Positions 25,443 to 34,560 are shown, numbered from the stretch's first letter. The stretch: 64,000 nucleotides of DNA from Salipaludibacillus sp. CUR1 (GCF_021028955.1 NZ_JAIWPE010000020.1:90401-154400), one strand, 5' to 3'. Notes: a model not told the origin generated them from the letters alone. Program-made: numbers and translations.

Positions 25443-25619
25443 ATGCTTAAAATACTCTTTCATGATCTGTTAGCTGATTACTACCTGTATCTCTACAACC
25501 GCTCCGATGAAACTGATTATATTAAAAGAAGCCGCCTTATAAAGAAAGCGGCTTACCATCAGGAAAAACTACTGAATTTAAAAGTAAAAAAGCACGCAAA
25601 TAAATCAAAGAAAAAATAA
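25443..25619 (+). CDS. Small basic hypothetical protein, 58 residues
   Basis: The frame runs from ATG 25443 to TAA 25619, with GGAGGG about 8 bases upstream and a clear terminator 35 bases downstream. The first half is hydrophobic and aromatic (LFHDLLADYYLYLYNRSDETDY); the second half is very basic and ends KSKKK. It is soluble, with no signal peptide. I do not recognise a family. The complete gene layout (ribosome site, frame, terminator) is the main reason to call it real. Confidence 0.6.
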   Translation: MLKILFHDLLADYYLYLYNRSDETDYIKRSRLIKKAAYHQEKLLNLKVKKHANKSKKK

Positions 25620-25653
25620 GCGCGGTCCGGGCACAGGCCGGATTCTAAGAAAA

Positions 25654-25682
25654 ACCGGGTAAAAGCCGCCCGGTCTTTTTTT
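25654..25682 (+). terminator. Terminator of the small basic protein gene
   Basis: ACCGGG (25654-25659) and CCCGGT (25669-25674) form a stem followed by a C and a run of seven T. Confidence 0.85.
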
Positions 25683-25870
25683 GGGTCAAAACTTATTAAT
25701 GCGGTATTCTATTCCCTCACTCTGAATACATCTCGCCCACACTTTCTTCACCTCTTTCAAAACCGCTGCCGAATTCCAGAGAACTATAATGCTACTCATC
25801 CTGAAGGTGAATTTCAGAACTGGACTTGTTTCAGGAAAACCTCAGATACTATCTGATAAGAATTTACGCC

Positions 25871-26034
25871 ATGTTTAAAATGGCTAACGGAATGGAATTA
25901 AATAAAGAGCAGAAAGCCGCGGATCTGGTTACATGGTATATAAATCAGTTTCTTGAGGCTGATAAAGTTGTATTGGTCTTCCCCTTATGTTGAAGAAGCT
26001 GAAAAAACGGCGAAGTTTCTAAGCGACAAGCTTT
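25871..26034 (+). pseudogene. FMN-dependent NADH-azoreductase remnant
   Basis: From ATG 25871 a 40-codon piece ends at TGA 25991 and reads ...LNKEQKAADLVTWYINQF, then LEADKVVLVFPL. This matches the conserved FLEADKVVFxFPLWN stretch of azoreductases of the AzoR family. In another frame, about 25986-26034 encodes YVEEAEKTAKFLSDKL, resembling the extreme C-terminus of the same family. The roughly 100 residues between are missing, and no N-terminal flavodoxin start is seen. An internal deletion plus frameshift left a dead gene just upstream of pirin. Confidence 0.65.
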
Positions 26035-26098
26035 GTTCAGCCCTGTATCCCTGTTTCCGAAAGGCCACATTCAAATGGAGATTAAGGAGGCGTGTTTT

Positions 26099-26965
26099 AT
26101 GAGTAATCAGTCAGATAACAAATTTATAAGGAACTTAAAAGATTCCTGGTATGTCAACTTTAATGAGAACGGCTATCCCCATGTGCAGCAGGGGTGGATA
26201 CTGCCTCCTGACAGGCACCGTGAATTCGATCCGTTCATATTAATGGCCGATGACTGGTTTAAGCGGGGCACATTCTCCGATCATCCCCACAGAGGGTTCC
26301 AGACTATAACTTATGTGGTTGACGGTAGACTTGAGCATACTGATAACCACGGCGGTCACTCTGTGCTGGATTCCGGTGATGTCCAGTATATGAATGCCGG
26401 ATCGGGCGCCCGCCATGCTGAAGAAGCAGTAGATAATGATCTTATTCACACGCATCAGTTATGGCTCAATCTGCCGAAAAAGCTGAAGCAATCAAAAGCC
26501 TCTTACCAGAATGTTTACTCAGAAGAAGCTCCTGTCAGTCAATTTGCCGGAGGACAGGTGAAAGTTTACGCTGGCACTTTCTCAGGTGTCACTGGTCCTA
26601 TGAATTCCCTCGTGCCAATTATTATGGCTGAGGTAACTTTTACAAAAGAGGGAGAGCATGAATTTACATTGCCAGACAATCATAACGGCTTCCTCTTTGT
26701 ACGTCACGGCAGTGTAGTAATCGGGGACAATGATACACCATTAACTAAAACAGCAGTTGCTACATTAACGTATAACGAAAACGGAAATGGAGACGAAAGC
26801 ACTATAAGAATAAAAGCGAATGAGCGTTCGAGACTACTGCTGTACTCGGGTGTCCCTATAAAAGAAGAAATAGTGACCCGGGGGCCTTTCGTGATGAACT
26901 CAATGGATGAGATCCGCCAGGCATATAAGGACTTCCATGAAGGGAAATTCGGTCCCCCTGTATAA
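26099..26965 (+). CDS. Pirin-family protein
   Basis: This 288-residue bicupin has the pirin signature FSDHPHRGFQTITYVVDGRLEHTDNHG, in which the His residues hold a metal, followed by GDVQYMNAGSGARHAE. Homologues such as YhhW and human pirin oxidise quercetin or act as redox-sensitive cofactors; the physiological role in Bacillaceae is unsettled. The long frame starts at TTG 26033, but AAGGAGGCG lies just before ATG 26099, which is the real start. The nearby azoreductase remnant suggests a former oxidative or quinone-stress pair. Confidence 0.9.
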   Translation: MSNQSDNKFIRNLKDSWYVNFNENGYPHVQQGWILPPDRHREFDPFILMADDWFKRGTFSDHPHRGFQTITYVVDGRLEHTDNHGGHSVLDSGDVQYMNAGSGARHAEEAVDNDLIHTHQLWLNLPKKLKQSKASYQNVYSEEAPVSQFAGGQVKVYAGTFSGVTGPMNSLVPIIMAEVTFTKEGEHEFTLPDNHNGFLFVRHGSVVIGDNDTPLTKTAVATLTYNENGNGDESTIRIKANERSRLLLYSGVPIKEEIVTRGPFVMNSMDEIRQAYKDFHEGKFGPPV

Positions 26966-27045
26966 ATTAAATTATTGCACTCTCTTCATAGAGCAAAATG
27001 ATATGAAGTGATGGAAAGTAACGTCACCGCTATCTATCTTTTTAA

Positions 27046-27081
27046 AAAAGAGCAACTCCACCTTCGTGGAATTGCTCTTTT
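27046..27081. terminator. Bidirectional terminator between pirin and the acylase-like gene
   Basis: AAAAGAGCAA plus TCCAC (27046-27061) pairs with GTGGA plus TTGCTCTTTT (27066-27081) around CTTC, with one mismatch. A and T runs flank both sides, serving both convergent genes. Confidence 0.9.
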
Positions 27082-27088
27082 AAAAATG

Positions 27089-28333
27089 TCAGTTTCGGTT
27101 ACCGGCTGTTTCTTTGCTTCTGTCGCTTTGTTTTCCTGAGTTAAAAGGCGCTGGAATATGCGGCTGGTCCACTCTGAAAGGAATAGCCGGCGATACGCTT
27201 GGCTGCCCTAACTGGGACCACATACGCAGCTTGCTTCCATCAAACGTGCCAGTGGAAACCGACCCCATTTTTACCCCATTGATCTCAGCATCAGAGTCGA
27301 TCCAGTACGTGCTGTCATCATAGGCTGGATCCTGGTCCTCGGATAAAGCGACTAATCGCTGGCTGTTTATTTTCCCAGAATCTTCATCCAAGAGATGCTG
27401 CGCCCGATCTAATCGGTTATGAGTAGACACGTACCAGCTCCATCTCTCGTTTGACTCATTTGTTTCAAGTGTATCAAACTGCTCCATCCCCGGAAGAATA
27501 TAGTGGTTCGTGTGAGCCATCGCCTCGTCCACGACCCAGTGAACGGCTGAATGATTAGCGGTTGTTTCAACCCACGCCGCCTCGCTCTTGTCGGCCACCC
27601 CGTAGACAGAACCGGAAGCCCGCTGAAGGTTTTCAATAAACACCACGCCATCCTGGGCATCAGAAGCCGCTTCTAAAGCCAGGCGGATAACCGTTAAGTT
27701 TCCGTAACCTCTGCCAGTATCCCAAGTTGATAACACATTGTTCCCTACAGAGACGCCGTTTTCATTTATACCCATGGCGATTCCTGTGGAGCCGGCACTC
27801 GTTATTCCGATAAACGTATACCCATCTTCAGGCTCGACCTGGACCACTACCTGACTGGATCCTCTGCTCGCATCCCGTGTTTTATGATAATAAGCGTTTC
27901 CGCTTTGCGTCGCGTCACCGGTTGCCAACACAGTTGTACAGCCATCCCCTATAACTTCTTCCTCTAATGCGTTAAAAGCAAGCAGTTCGTCATAACTTAC
28001 ATCTGCATGCTCAGCCATAGCCTTTAACTGCTCAATAAGTTCCGGGTTTTCCTTTGCTAAAAATGCTTCCAATTCGCTTCCAGCCTCAGCAAGATCCGAC
28101 TCATTTAAACCGGCAAGAGGCGCCATCTGCTGAAAAAATTCAAGATTGTCTTTAATAGCTTTTTTCGACTGTTTCCCATATTGCTCACCGATTTCTGCCG
28201 GGCTGCCTTTTAATTTAATTGTCTCTTCCCCGCCCTCGGCTGCTGATCCAAATGGACTGAAGGACCCAATAATAAAATCCCGATAAGTAAAGTTAATAGA
28301 ACTCTCACTTTCATTCCTCTCATCTCCTGTCAT
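27089..28333 (-). pseudogene. C45-type acylase/aminohydrolase, secretion signal displaced by a frameshift
   Basis: The main frame encodes an Ntn-hydrolase like penicillin acyl-CoA:6-APA acyltransferases. It carries KGSPAEIGEQYGKQ, the N-terminal nucleophile Cys in EVIGDGCTTVLATG, then YYHKTRDA and GINENGVSVGNNVL. Its first 35 residues look wrong (polar, no family similarity). The overlapping frame, from ATG 28314 with AGGAG 9 bases upstream, encodes a clear signal peptide (MKVRVLLTLLIGILLLG) and stops after about 35 codons. A one-base slip between about 28240 and 28270 would join the two into a secreted enzyme. It is either a recent pseudogene, a sequencing error or programmed slippage. Substrate unknown. 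Confidence 0.7.
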
Positions 28334-28889
28334 TTTTAATAGAGCAGCCCAAAAGCTGGCTCGTTGTTTAGCTGTAATATAATGTTAGCGGTAATGCCAG
28401 GCGAGATTAACCCTCTATGTAACTGATTTTTCTGAAAAATATTATAGGAGTTTATTAACAAATGATGTTAATTGAGCTGTTATTTGGTAGGGGTAATGTC
28501 ATGATGAGAGGAAGATTTTCTTACAAAAGGAGGGGTGAAAAAAGGGCTATATTTTTAAATGTAAAAAGTCTGGAAGATTAATAACTCTCATGAGTCCCCC
28601 CTGCTATTCATGTTATTTATACGCACAGTCTATACAGTCTTGGAAAATAAGATAGACCTACTTAGTGATCAAGTAAGTGAGTTTAAGATATATTTCAATA
28701 GATTCCAATTCTCTGTTGCACATTGGGTAAAAGTCCCGCCACTAAATGCCTGGAAGAGACCTATGGCAGCCAAGTCCTTTTTCAAAAAACACCTCTCCGT
28801 TTCATCCAATCAATTATTGCACCTTCACCCAGAAGGCACATACATTATCTTATCATCGAAGAGATTGTATGGATTGAAAGGAGAAAGCA
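28334..28889. other. Intergenic region between divergent acylase-like and permease genes
   Basis: Long plus-strand frames here lack ribosome sites and I treat them as chance. A stretch near 28730-28790 vaguely resembles a cobalamin riboswitch but lacks the core (see rejected items). The promoter of the permease gene must lie here; AAAGGAGA at 28878 is its ribosome site. Confidence 0.4.
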
Positions 28890-30317
28890 ATGGACCAGGT
28901 CACACTGACATTTTCTCATTGGTTGTTTCTGTTTACTATTCTCACCATTTTTACCTTTATGATCTTTCGCAGGGATGTGGTGCTCCCCTCTATCATAGGC
29001 ATTTTTGCATTAGGCTTTGTTTACAACCTTAACAATGGGGTGCTTGATGCACTCATCGGCTCCACCCAGGTCGTGTTTGAAGCGTTTCTAAACGCCGGTA
29101 TGGTGCTGTTTGATATTATGCTCATTATCGCCCTCATGGTAGCTATGCTCAAATCACTGCAAAGTTCCGGGGCGGATACGCTCATGATTTCTCCCCTGAA
29201 AAAATTAATGGTTAATCCGACAGCAGCCTTTTTTGTGCTCGGTGCAGCGATGTATCTCGCAGCGACATTTTTTTGGCCGACACCGGCAGTGGCCCTCGTC
29301 GGTACCGTGTTAATTCCAGTTGCAATCCGGGCAGGACTGCCAGCAATGGGAGCCGCTGTCGCTATTAATTTATTCGGTCACGGAATGGCGCTTTCAGGAG
29401 ATCTGGTTATCCAGGGGGCAACAGGAATTACTTCAGCAGCTGCCGGCTTAGAATCAGGTGACATTCTCCCTTATACAGCCTTGTTCTCGTTTATCACAGG
29501 CTTTGTTGCCATCGGCATCGCCTTCTGGGCGATTCGCCGAGGTATGGCTAAAGGCAAGTGGGCGGTTTCCCCGCCAAAAGAGGCATTGGATCTCGGCAGC
29601 GATCAACCTGTTAAGCCAACATGGCAGGCAAAACTTCTCGCCTTCATCGTCCCGTTATTCCTGTTCGGCGTTGTCTTCCTAATGCTGTTCCGAGCGTTTT
29701 CCCCGGCAGACAATGCCATTCAGGGAGGGTCCGCTACTGCCCTATTAGGAGGAACAGCGGTAACACTGCTGCTTATTTCGTCCTTCACAACGAGAGGAAC
29801 GAAAGCACTGGATGAGATCGTTCCCCACTTAAAAGAAGGCTTTTTCTTTGCGATAAAAATATTTGCGCCGGTCATTCCAATCGCAGCCTTTTTCTTATTA
29901 GGGCACCCCTCTCACGCGGAAACAGTACTAGGAGAAGGTGCCCCCGGCTATCTGTTTGAACTTGGCACAGCGATGGCCCACCATATTGGCGACAATGCCA
30001 TCACCCTTGTTGCCGGAATGGTTATTATTTCTCTTCTGGCCGGGATGGATGGGTCAGGCTTTTCCGGACTGCCGCTAGTCGGATCGCTTGCAGCCGGATT
30101 AGGCGGAGGAGCAGGTCTGGATGTGGCCGTGTTAGCCTCTATCGGCCAAGTCGCCACGATCTTCGCAGGCGGAGGCACATTAGCAGCCTGGGCATTCGGT
30201 GTAGCCGCAGATGCCGGCATCGCAGGAGTGAAACCAGCCGACCTCGTCCGCCAGAACTTCCTGCCAGTCATGATCGGATTACTTGTCGCGACGATTGTAG
30301 CTATTTTGATTATATAA
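28890..30317 (+). CDS. Polytopic membrane transporter, ion-transporter superfamily type
   Basis: This 475-residue protein has about 11-12 hydrophobic helices in two halves, each with a Gly/Pro-rich re-entrant region (ATFFWPTPAVALVGTVLIPVAIRAGLPAMGAA and GMDGSGFSGLPLVGSLAAGLGG). That architecture fits the ion-transporter superfamily of carboxylate carriers, where the loops form the substrate site. I cannot name the substrate. The ribosome site AAAGGAGA is well placed. It stands alone, with repeat arrays immediately downstream and no neighbouring metabolic gene to suggest cargo. Confidence 0.75.
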   Translation: MDQVTLTFSHWLFLFTILTIFTFMIFRRDVVLPSIIGIFALGFVYNLNNGVLDALIGSTQVVFEAFLNAGMVLFDIMLIIALMVAMLKSLQSSGADTLMISPLKKLMVNPTAAFFVLGAAMYLAATFFWPTPAVALVGTVLIPVAIRAGLPAMGAAVAINLFGHGMALSGDLVIQGATGITSAAAGLESGDILPYTALFSFITGFVAIGIAFWAIRRGMAKGKWAVSPPKEALDLGSDQPVKPTWQAKLLAFIVPLFLFGVVFLMLFRAFSPADNAIQGGSATALLGGTAVTLLLISSFTTRGTKALDEIVPHLKEGFFFAIKIFAPVIPIAAFFLLGHPSHAETVLGEGAPGYLFELGTAMAHHIGDNAITLVAGMVIISLLAGMDGSGFSGLPLVGSLAAGLGGGAGLDVAVLASIGQVATIFAGGGTLAAWAFGVAADAGIAGVKPADLVRQNFLPVMIGLLVATIVAILII

Positions 30318-30341
30318 GGTGGCGGGGAGAGCACTATATTG

Positions 30342-30506
30342 GTGGGAGTGCATCAAATAATGGGGGAAGTGCATCAAATAGTGGAGCGGGTGCATCAAAT
30401 AGTGGAACGTGTGCATCAAATATCGGAGCGTGTGCATCAAATATCCTCCGAACTGCTTCAAATATTGGAGCGTGTGCATCAAATATCCGCGGAACTGTAT
30501 CAAAAA
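30342..30506. repeat. 21-bp-period array, core TGCATCAAATA (eight units)
   Basis: The core TGCATCAAATA or a one-base variant starts at 30349, 30370, 30391, 30412, 30433, 30454, 30475 and 30496: exact 21-base steps. The 10 bases between cores vary but favour GAGCGTG before the core and TNG or TCC after it. The minus-strand frames that read IFDAHAPIFDA or YLMHTLRYLMH are artefacts of the array. Confidence 0.9.
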
Positions 30507-30577
30507 AGCTAGTTTCGCTTTTCTGGCCGTGCCACTCCCCCTCCAGGTGAGTTGAAACAGCGTCGGTGGCGGGCAAT

Positions 30578-30630
30578 CGTCACAATTAAGCAGCGATATG
30601 CAACAATTCACCTCAAAAGTGCGACAATCC
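30578..30630. repeat. 21-bp-period array, core TGCAACAATC (three units)
   Basis: Units start at 30578 (degenerate), 30599 and 30620, again 21 bases apart, and belong to the second core family also seen at 34561 and 54396. It lies 80 bases beyond the TGCATCAAATA array. Confidence 0.7.
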
Positions 30631-30639
30631 CCACAAAGG

Positions 30640-30663
30640 GCGGCCTTCCTCCTGGAAGGCCGC
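30640..30663 (-). terminator. Probable terminator of the M14 carboxypeptidase gene
   Basis: GCGGCCTTCC (30640-30649) pairs perfectly with GGAAGGCCGC (30654-30663) around TCCT. The T run on the minus strand is short (CCCTTTGT), so efficiency is uncertain. Confidence 0.6.
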
Positions 30664-30727
30664 TCCTTAAAAATGTAGAATCTGTCCTGAAAAAGGTGGG
30701 AAATGCCCTATCCCCTGACTAATTACC

Positions 30728-31771
30728 TTATTCTACTTCTCCTTCTTCTTGAGGTTTAAAGCTTTGAACCTCGAGGGTATCCCAGAAACTGATATCTGCT
30801 TCATTGATAGATCGGTCAGCAATGGCATCAATAGCAGCTTCCATGGAGATGACACCTTGTTGAATTAAATATCCGTTACTTTTTTGTCCGAGAATCGTAT
30901 TAGGGTTTGGATGGTCTGACATCCCTCTCATTTCAAACAATAAAGTAGCAATGTCATATTCAAAAGCTAAGCCGTTTCGGGCGATCGTATTAGCAGTACC
31001 GCCATTATATTTTCCGAGAAGTCCGAATCCGCGGTCTTCAACGGCGTCGTACATAATTTTTCCTAATTGCTTTGACATTTCAACAACCTCAGGCTTTACT
31101 CCAGCGTTTGTCGGATACAAAATAGACCCGGATACTAATTGATCGTTGATTGCTGAGCGGGCTCCCTGGTGATGGAAATCTACTAAGTAATCAATATCGT
31201 ACTCTCTTAAAACATTGTTATGCAACGCGTAAGTTTCCGGTTGTTCAAGGGTATTGTGATCGCGATTTAAATCGACTCCCACAGCATTTGCACGTGTCGA
31301 TTGACCTCCAGCTAAATGGTCAGAAATATCAAAGTCAACATCTCCTACCGCCCCATCTGGGTTTAAGCGAGGGACGAAAAAGACATTTACTTGTTCAGCC
31401 AATTCACGGTTATGTCTGTTATTATTAGATAACCCTTTAATGACATGAAGGGCTGCCTCGGTAACTAATGTTTCATTCCCATGCTGCTGGGTCAGAAAAA
31501 GGATCGTTGGATTGTCTGGATTATTTCCAAACTTAACAAGCGGTAAATCTCTTCCCTTAACTGATTGGCCAATGATTTCTAATTCAATATAGTCAGAACG
31601 GTTGGCAGCGCGTTCTACCTCTTTTATTAAATCTTCATTGCTTGTCAGTCTTTCATTCTTAATCGTTTCATTTCCATTGTAATTCGGCCCTTGTCCAACA
31701 GCGCCTACCGGCAAAACGAAAATCGAAAAGGTAAGTATAAAGATTAAAGTTGATAAACATATTTTCTTCAA
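30728..31771 (-). CDS. Secreted M14-family zinc carboxypeptidase
   Basis: This 347-residue precursor has a signal peptide (about 24 residues, cleaving after PVGA). The zinc ligands are His97 and Glu100 in QQHGNE and a His in DFHHQGA (200-201); the catalytic base is Glu280 in LLFEMRG. PRLNPDGAVGDVDFD and GVDLNRDHNTLEQPET supply the substrate Arg and Asn-Arg pair. It should trim C-terminal residues from peptides, or possibly act on peptidoglycan stems, outside the cell. It is monocistronic, with a long upstream region. The truncated gene at 1-159 may be a paralogue. Confidence 0.92.
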   Translation of the reverse strand: MKKICLSTLIFILTFSIFVLPVGAVGQGPNYNGNETIKNERLTSNEDLIKEVERAANRSDYIELEIIGQSVKGRDLPLVKFGNNPDNPTILFLTQQHGNETLVTEAALHVIKGLSNNNRHNRELAEQVNVFFVPRLNPDGAVGDVDFDISDHLAGGQSTRANAVGVDLNRDHNTLEQPETYALHNNVLREYDIDYLVDFHHQGARSAINDQLVSGSILYPTNAGVKPEVVEMSKQLGKIMYDAVEDRGFGLLGKYNGGTANTIARNGLAFEYDIATLLFEMRGMSDHPNPNTILGQKSNGYLIQQGVISMEAAIDAIADRSINEADISFWDTLEVQSFKPQEEGEVE

Positions 31772-32328
31772 ATATCATCAATCCTCTCTCATTTTTTTAA
31801 TGAAACACCTAACGCAAAAATAATTCCCCTCCTTTTACGCACATTTTCAACACACGCCATCTTGCAGTCTTGATGTACCTTAATGGTAACCAGTAGATAG
31901 TTCGATAGAAATCCCCTTATTGTTTGATTTTTCGTAATATTAAGTATAGGTAATTTTTAGTTATTTATGTTTACTATGTATATTTTGGTAGGTTCTAAGT
32001 CGCGTTAATCGGTATTGTTGACCATTCTATCTTCCTGCTTATTCTCAAAGTGAACTGGGTAATTGTTCAAAAAAGCGGCAAATCCCTTATTTATTAGTAA
32101 AGAGAGTATGGTTTGTCGGAGGATGAAGATGGCTGACGCACCCTCTATTCTTTATAGGTACATTACATTGAATAAAAATTACTATTTCCGAGTGAAAATG
32201 CATGATTTTTTAATGAAAGAGGGGTTGGATCAAAAAAACGGGTCTGGCATATGGAAGGTGAAAGCTGCAATGAGGAGGTGGAGATTTTATTGCAGCATCA
32301 ACTTCCAGGGAGAGAGCACTAAATATTG
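31772..32328. other. Intergenic region upstream of the carboxypeptidase gene
   Basis: This AT-rich stretch must carry the leftward carboxypeptidase promoter. The 90-codon plus-strand frame at 32063 has no ribosome site and runs into the repeat array, so I reject it. Nothing else is recognised. Confidence 0.4.
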
Positions 32329-32514
32329 GAGGTAGTGCCTCAAATATCAGCGGTTCTGCATCAAATATTGGAGTGTGTGCATCAAATTTCCGCCGATCTG
32401 CATCAAATATTGGAGTGAGTGCATCAAATATCCTGCGAACTGCATCAAATAATGGAGCGTGTGCATCAAATATCCGCCGAACTGCATCAAATAGTGAAGC
32501 ATCCGCATCAAATA
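32329..32514. repeat. 21-bp-period array, core TGCATCAAATA (nine units, 42-bp higher order)
   Basis: Cores start at 32336, 32357, 32378, 32399, 32420, 32441, 32462, 32483 and 32504. The seven bases before the core alternate between GAGYGTG/GAGTGAG and GCCGAAC-like strings, and the bases after it alternate between TCC and TTG or TG. The true repeat is therefore a 42-bp double unit. The array ends about 35 bases from the psuK stop codon. Confidence 0.9.
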
Positions 32515-32549
32515 TCCCCACCCCAGCGACTGCCCTCAAAAAGCTAATT

Positions 32550-33419
32550 TCATTTTTCCGGCAACGCCCCCACATACGTGCACGTGTGAGAAGATACCTC
32601 TACTGCCCGTTCAGCTGACTCGAGAATATTCTTCGTTCTCACGTAGTTAGCGAGAAAACTTCCTGCGAAGGAATCCCCGGCGGCTGTGGTATCCACCACT
32701 TCTACTTCAGGCGGAGATAATTCAACAAAGTCACCGTCGTAAAAAAATAAGCAGCCTTTTTCCCCAAGCTTTAAAATCGGCACAGCCACCAATTGCTTAA
32801 GTTTCATAAGAATCTTCCGCGGGTTTTCTTCGCCCGTAAGAAGCACACCTTCCTCATAATTTGGAAAGAAGAACGTGACTCCATCGAGAAATTCTAAAAG
32901 AGCATCTTTATGGTCTTTTAGAAAATAGGTCGAGCTCGGGTCCAGGGCAACGGGAATATCAGCTGCGAGTGCCATATCTTTGGCTTTTCTCACTGCCTTT
33001 TGAGTCGACTCTGAAAAGAAACTGTAGCCGGATAAGTAAACAAGCTCACTTGAATCCAGTCCTTGAATGTCTTTTTCCGACAAAAATAAGTTTGCTCCTC
33101 TGTCAGTAATCATCGACCTCTCGCCAGTGTCGTTATCAATCATCAGAACAATGGAACCTGTTTTATCATTGTCTTCTTTTGTGACCACAGGGGTAACTCC
33201 CTGACGTTTGCTTTCTTCTATTAAATAATTTCCAAACAGATCATTGCCGACCTTCCCGATCAGCCGGCAGCTGACTCCTTCCCTGCTGATAAAAGACGCG
33301 ACATTATTTGCCTGCCCGCCCGGACGGCAGTTAATTTTTCCGCCCGTATCAGTTCCGATATTTGTCTCAGCTTTCTGAACTAAAATATCCACTGTTAAAT
33401 CACCGATCACCGTGATCAT
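32550..33419 (-). CDS. psuK: PfkB-family kinase, probable pseudouridine kinase
   Basis: This 289-residue ribokinase-fold enzyme has the substrate-loop motif INCRPGGQANNVASFISREG, the family signature VDTTAAGDSFAGSFLANYV (the Asp of GD is the catalytic base) and LKLGEKGCLFF before it. Linkage to psuG makes pseudouridine the likely substrate, yielding pseudouridine 5'-phosphate in the cytosol. Its start overlaps the psuG stop by 4 bases, so the two are translationally coupled. A nucleobase-nucleoside transporter is not adjacent. Confidence 0.88.
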   Translation of the reverse strand: MITVIGDLTVDILVQKAETNIGTDTGGKINCRPGGQANNVASFISREGVSCRLIGKVGNDLFGNYLIEESKRQGVTPVVTKEDNDKTGSIVLMIDNDTGERSMITDRGANLFLSEKDIQGLDSSELVYLSGYSFFSESTQKAVRKAKDMALAADIPVALDPSSTYFLKDHKDALLEFLDGVTFFFPNYEEGVLLTGEENPRKILMKLKQLVAVPILKLGEKGCLFFYDGDFVELSPPEVEVVDTTAAGDSFAGSFLANYVRTKNILESAERAVEVSSHTCTYVGALPEK

Positions 33420-34315
33420 TGGTAATACTCCTTCGCAAGTTGCGCGGCCGTCTTAGCATTATTGATCATCAAAGAGAAGTTTGCTTTTACACTCGATCCT
33501 TCTGTTATATCCTTAATTTTTGATAAAAGAAAAGGGGTCACTTCTTTCCCTGAGGTGTGTTTATCCTTTGCTTCCTGGAGCGCTTCTTTAATGACTTTGT
33601 CAATTAATTCAGCATCCAGCTCGTCTTCTTCAGGGATAGGAACAACGACAGACACGGCGTGGTTTAAATTCAGCTTGTCCTGCACTTTCAAAAGCTCGGC
33701 TATTGAGTATTTATCCAGCTTTTCTATCGTTATGCCTGTATCACGTATGTAAAAACCAGGGTATTTATCAGTCTCGTAACCGTAAATCGGCACCCCTGCC
33801 GTCTCTAGATACTCGACAGTTTTAGGAATATCAAGAATCGATTTCACTCCTGCACTGACGATGCAAACTTTCGTTTTGGCTAACGCGAGCAGATCAGCGG
33901 AAATATCAAACGTCTCATCCACTCCGTAATGGACGCCGCCAAGTCCGCCGGTGGCAAAGAACCGGATACCCGCCTGTTCAGCCGCAAACATCGTCGCCGC
34001 AACGGTGGTCGCGCCGTCTTTCCTACCCGCCAGCACTCTAGGGATATCATGGATACTCGTTTTAAAAGCGTCACGGGATTTCCCAAGACGTTCAATTTCG
34101 TCCGTCGTCAGCCCGATTTTTATGTACCCGTCCATGATCGCGATGGTCGCCGGCACCGCCCCCTGCTCTCTAATCGTGTCCTCCACCTTCACTGCCAGCT
34201 CGACATTTTGCGGATAAGGAAAGCCATGGGAAATGATCGTGGACTCCAGAGCGACCACCGGTTTCCCAGCGTTTAAAGCCCTTTGAACTTCCTCTTTAAT
34301 CTTCAAAAATTCCAT
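33416..34315 (-). CDS. psuG: Pseudouridine-5'-phosphate glycosidase
   Basis: This 299-residue enzyme cleaves the C-glycosidic bond of pseudouridine 5'-phosphate to uracil and ribose 5-phosphate. Family stretches include VALESTIISHGFPYPQNVELA, GATTVAATMFAAEQAGIRFFATGGLGGVH and VCIVSAGVKSILDIPKTVEYLET. GGAGG precedes the ATG. It is first in the psuG-psuK pair, which salvages or disposes of pseudouridine from RNA turnover. Confidence 0.95.
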   Translation of the reverse strand: MEFLKIKEEVQRALNAGKPVVALESTIISHGFPYPQNVELAVKVEDTIREQGAVPATIAIMDGYIKIGLTTDEIERLGKSRDAFKTSIHDIPRVLAGRKDGATTVAATMFAAEQAGIRFFATGGLGGVHYGVDETFDISADLLALAKTKVCIVSAGVKSILDIPKTVEYLETAGVPIYGYETDKYPGFYIRDTGITIEKLDKYSIAELLKVQDKLNLNHAVSVVVPIPEEDELDAELIDKVIKEALQEAKDKHTSGKEVTPFLLSKIKDITEGSSVKANFSLMINNAKTAAQLAKEYYQ

Positions 34316-34560
34316 TTACAGACCTCCATTCTTTTCTTTTTTAAAAAAATTAGCTTTGACCTTGTATCAGGGTGAGCATTCCTGTCCTTAATTTAACTTA
34401 GGAAGAATATGTTGTAAACCCTTACATTGTTGATTTGTCAGTGGGTTTGAAATATGGAGGGAGGCAGAGGATAAGAAGAAATTGGTGACTTTGAGTGGCT
34501 GTCTCAATCAGACGCGGTTATGCAGCAAGCTTGTAAAAATGGAGGTAATATGAGGGGGAG

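Noticed and set aside
28720..28800. Cobalamin riboswitch upstream of the permease
   Set aside because: GTCCCGCCAC and a GCCTGGAAGAGACC string are suggestive, but the upstream core (GGTG...GGGAA) and the usual spacing are missing.
28610..29032. 140-codon plus-strand frame overlapping the permease start
   Set aside because: It overlaps the real gene in another frame, has no ribosome site and has a composition unlike its neighbours.
30342..30506. CRISPR array
   Set aside because: The conserved core is 11 bases and the variable part 10, far shorter than CRISPR repeats and spacers, and no cas gene is present.
30279..30611. Minus-strand frames reading repeated YLMHTL or IFDAHAP motifs (also at 32210 and 54503)
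   Set aside because: These are translations of the 21-bp arrays; a period divisible by three keeps frames open. No ribosome sites.
32063..32335. 90-codon plus-strand frame before the 32.3-kb array
   Set aside because: No ribosome site, runs into the repeat block and has no recognisable similarity.
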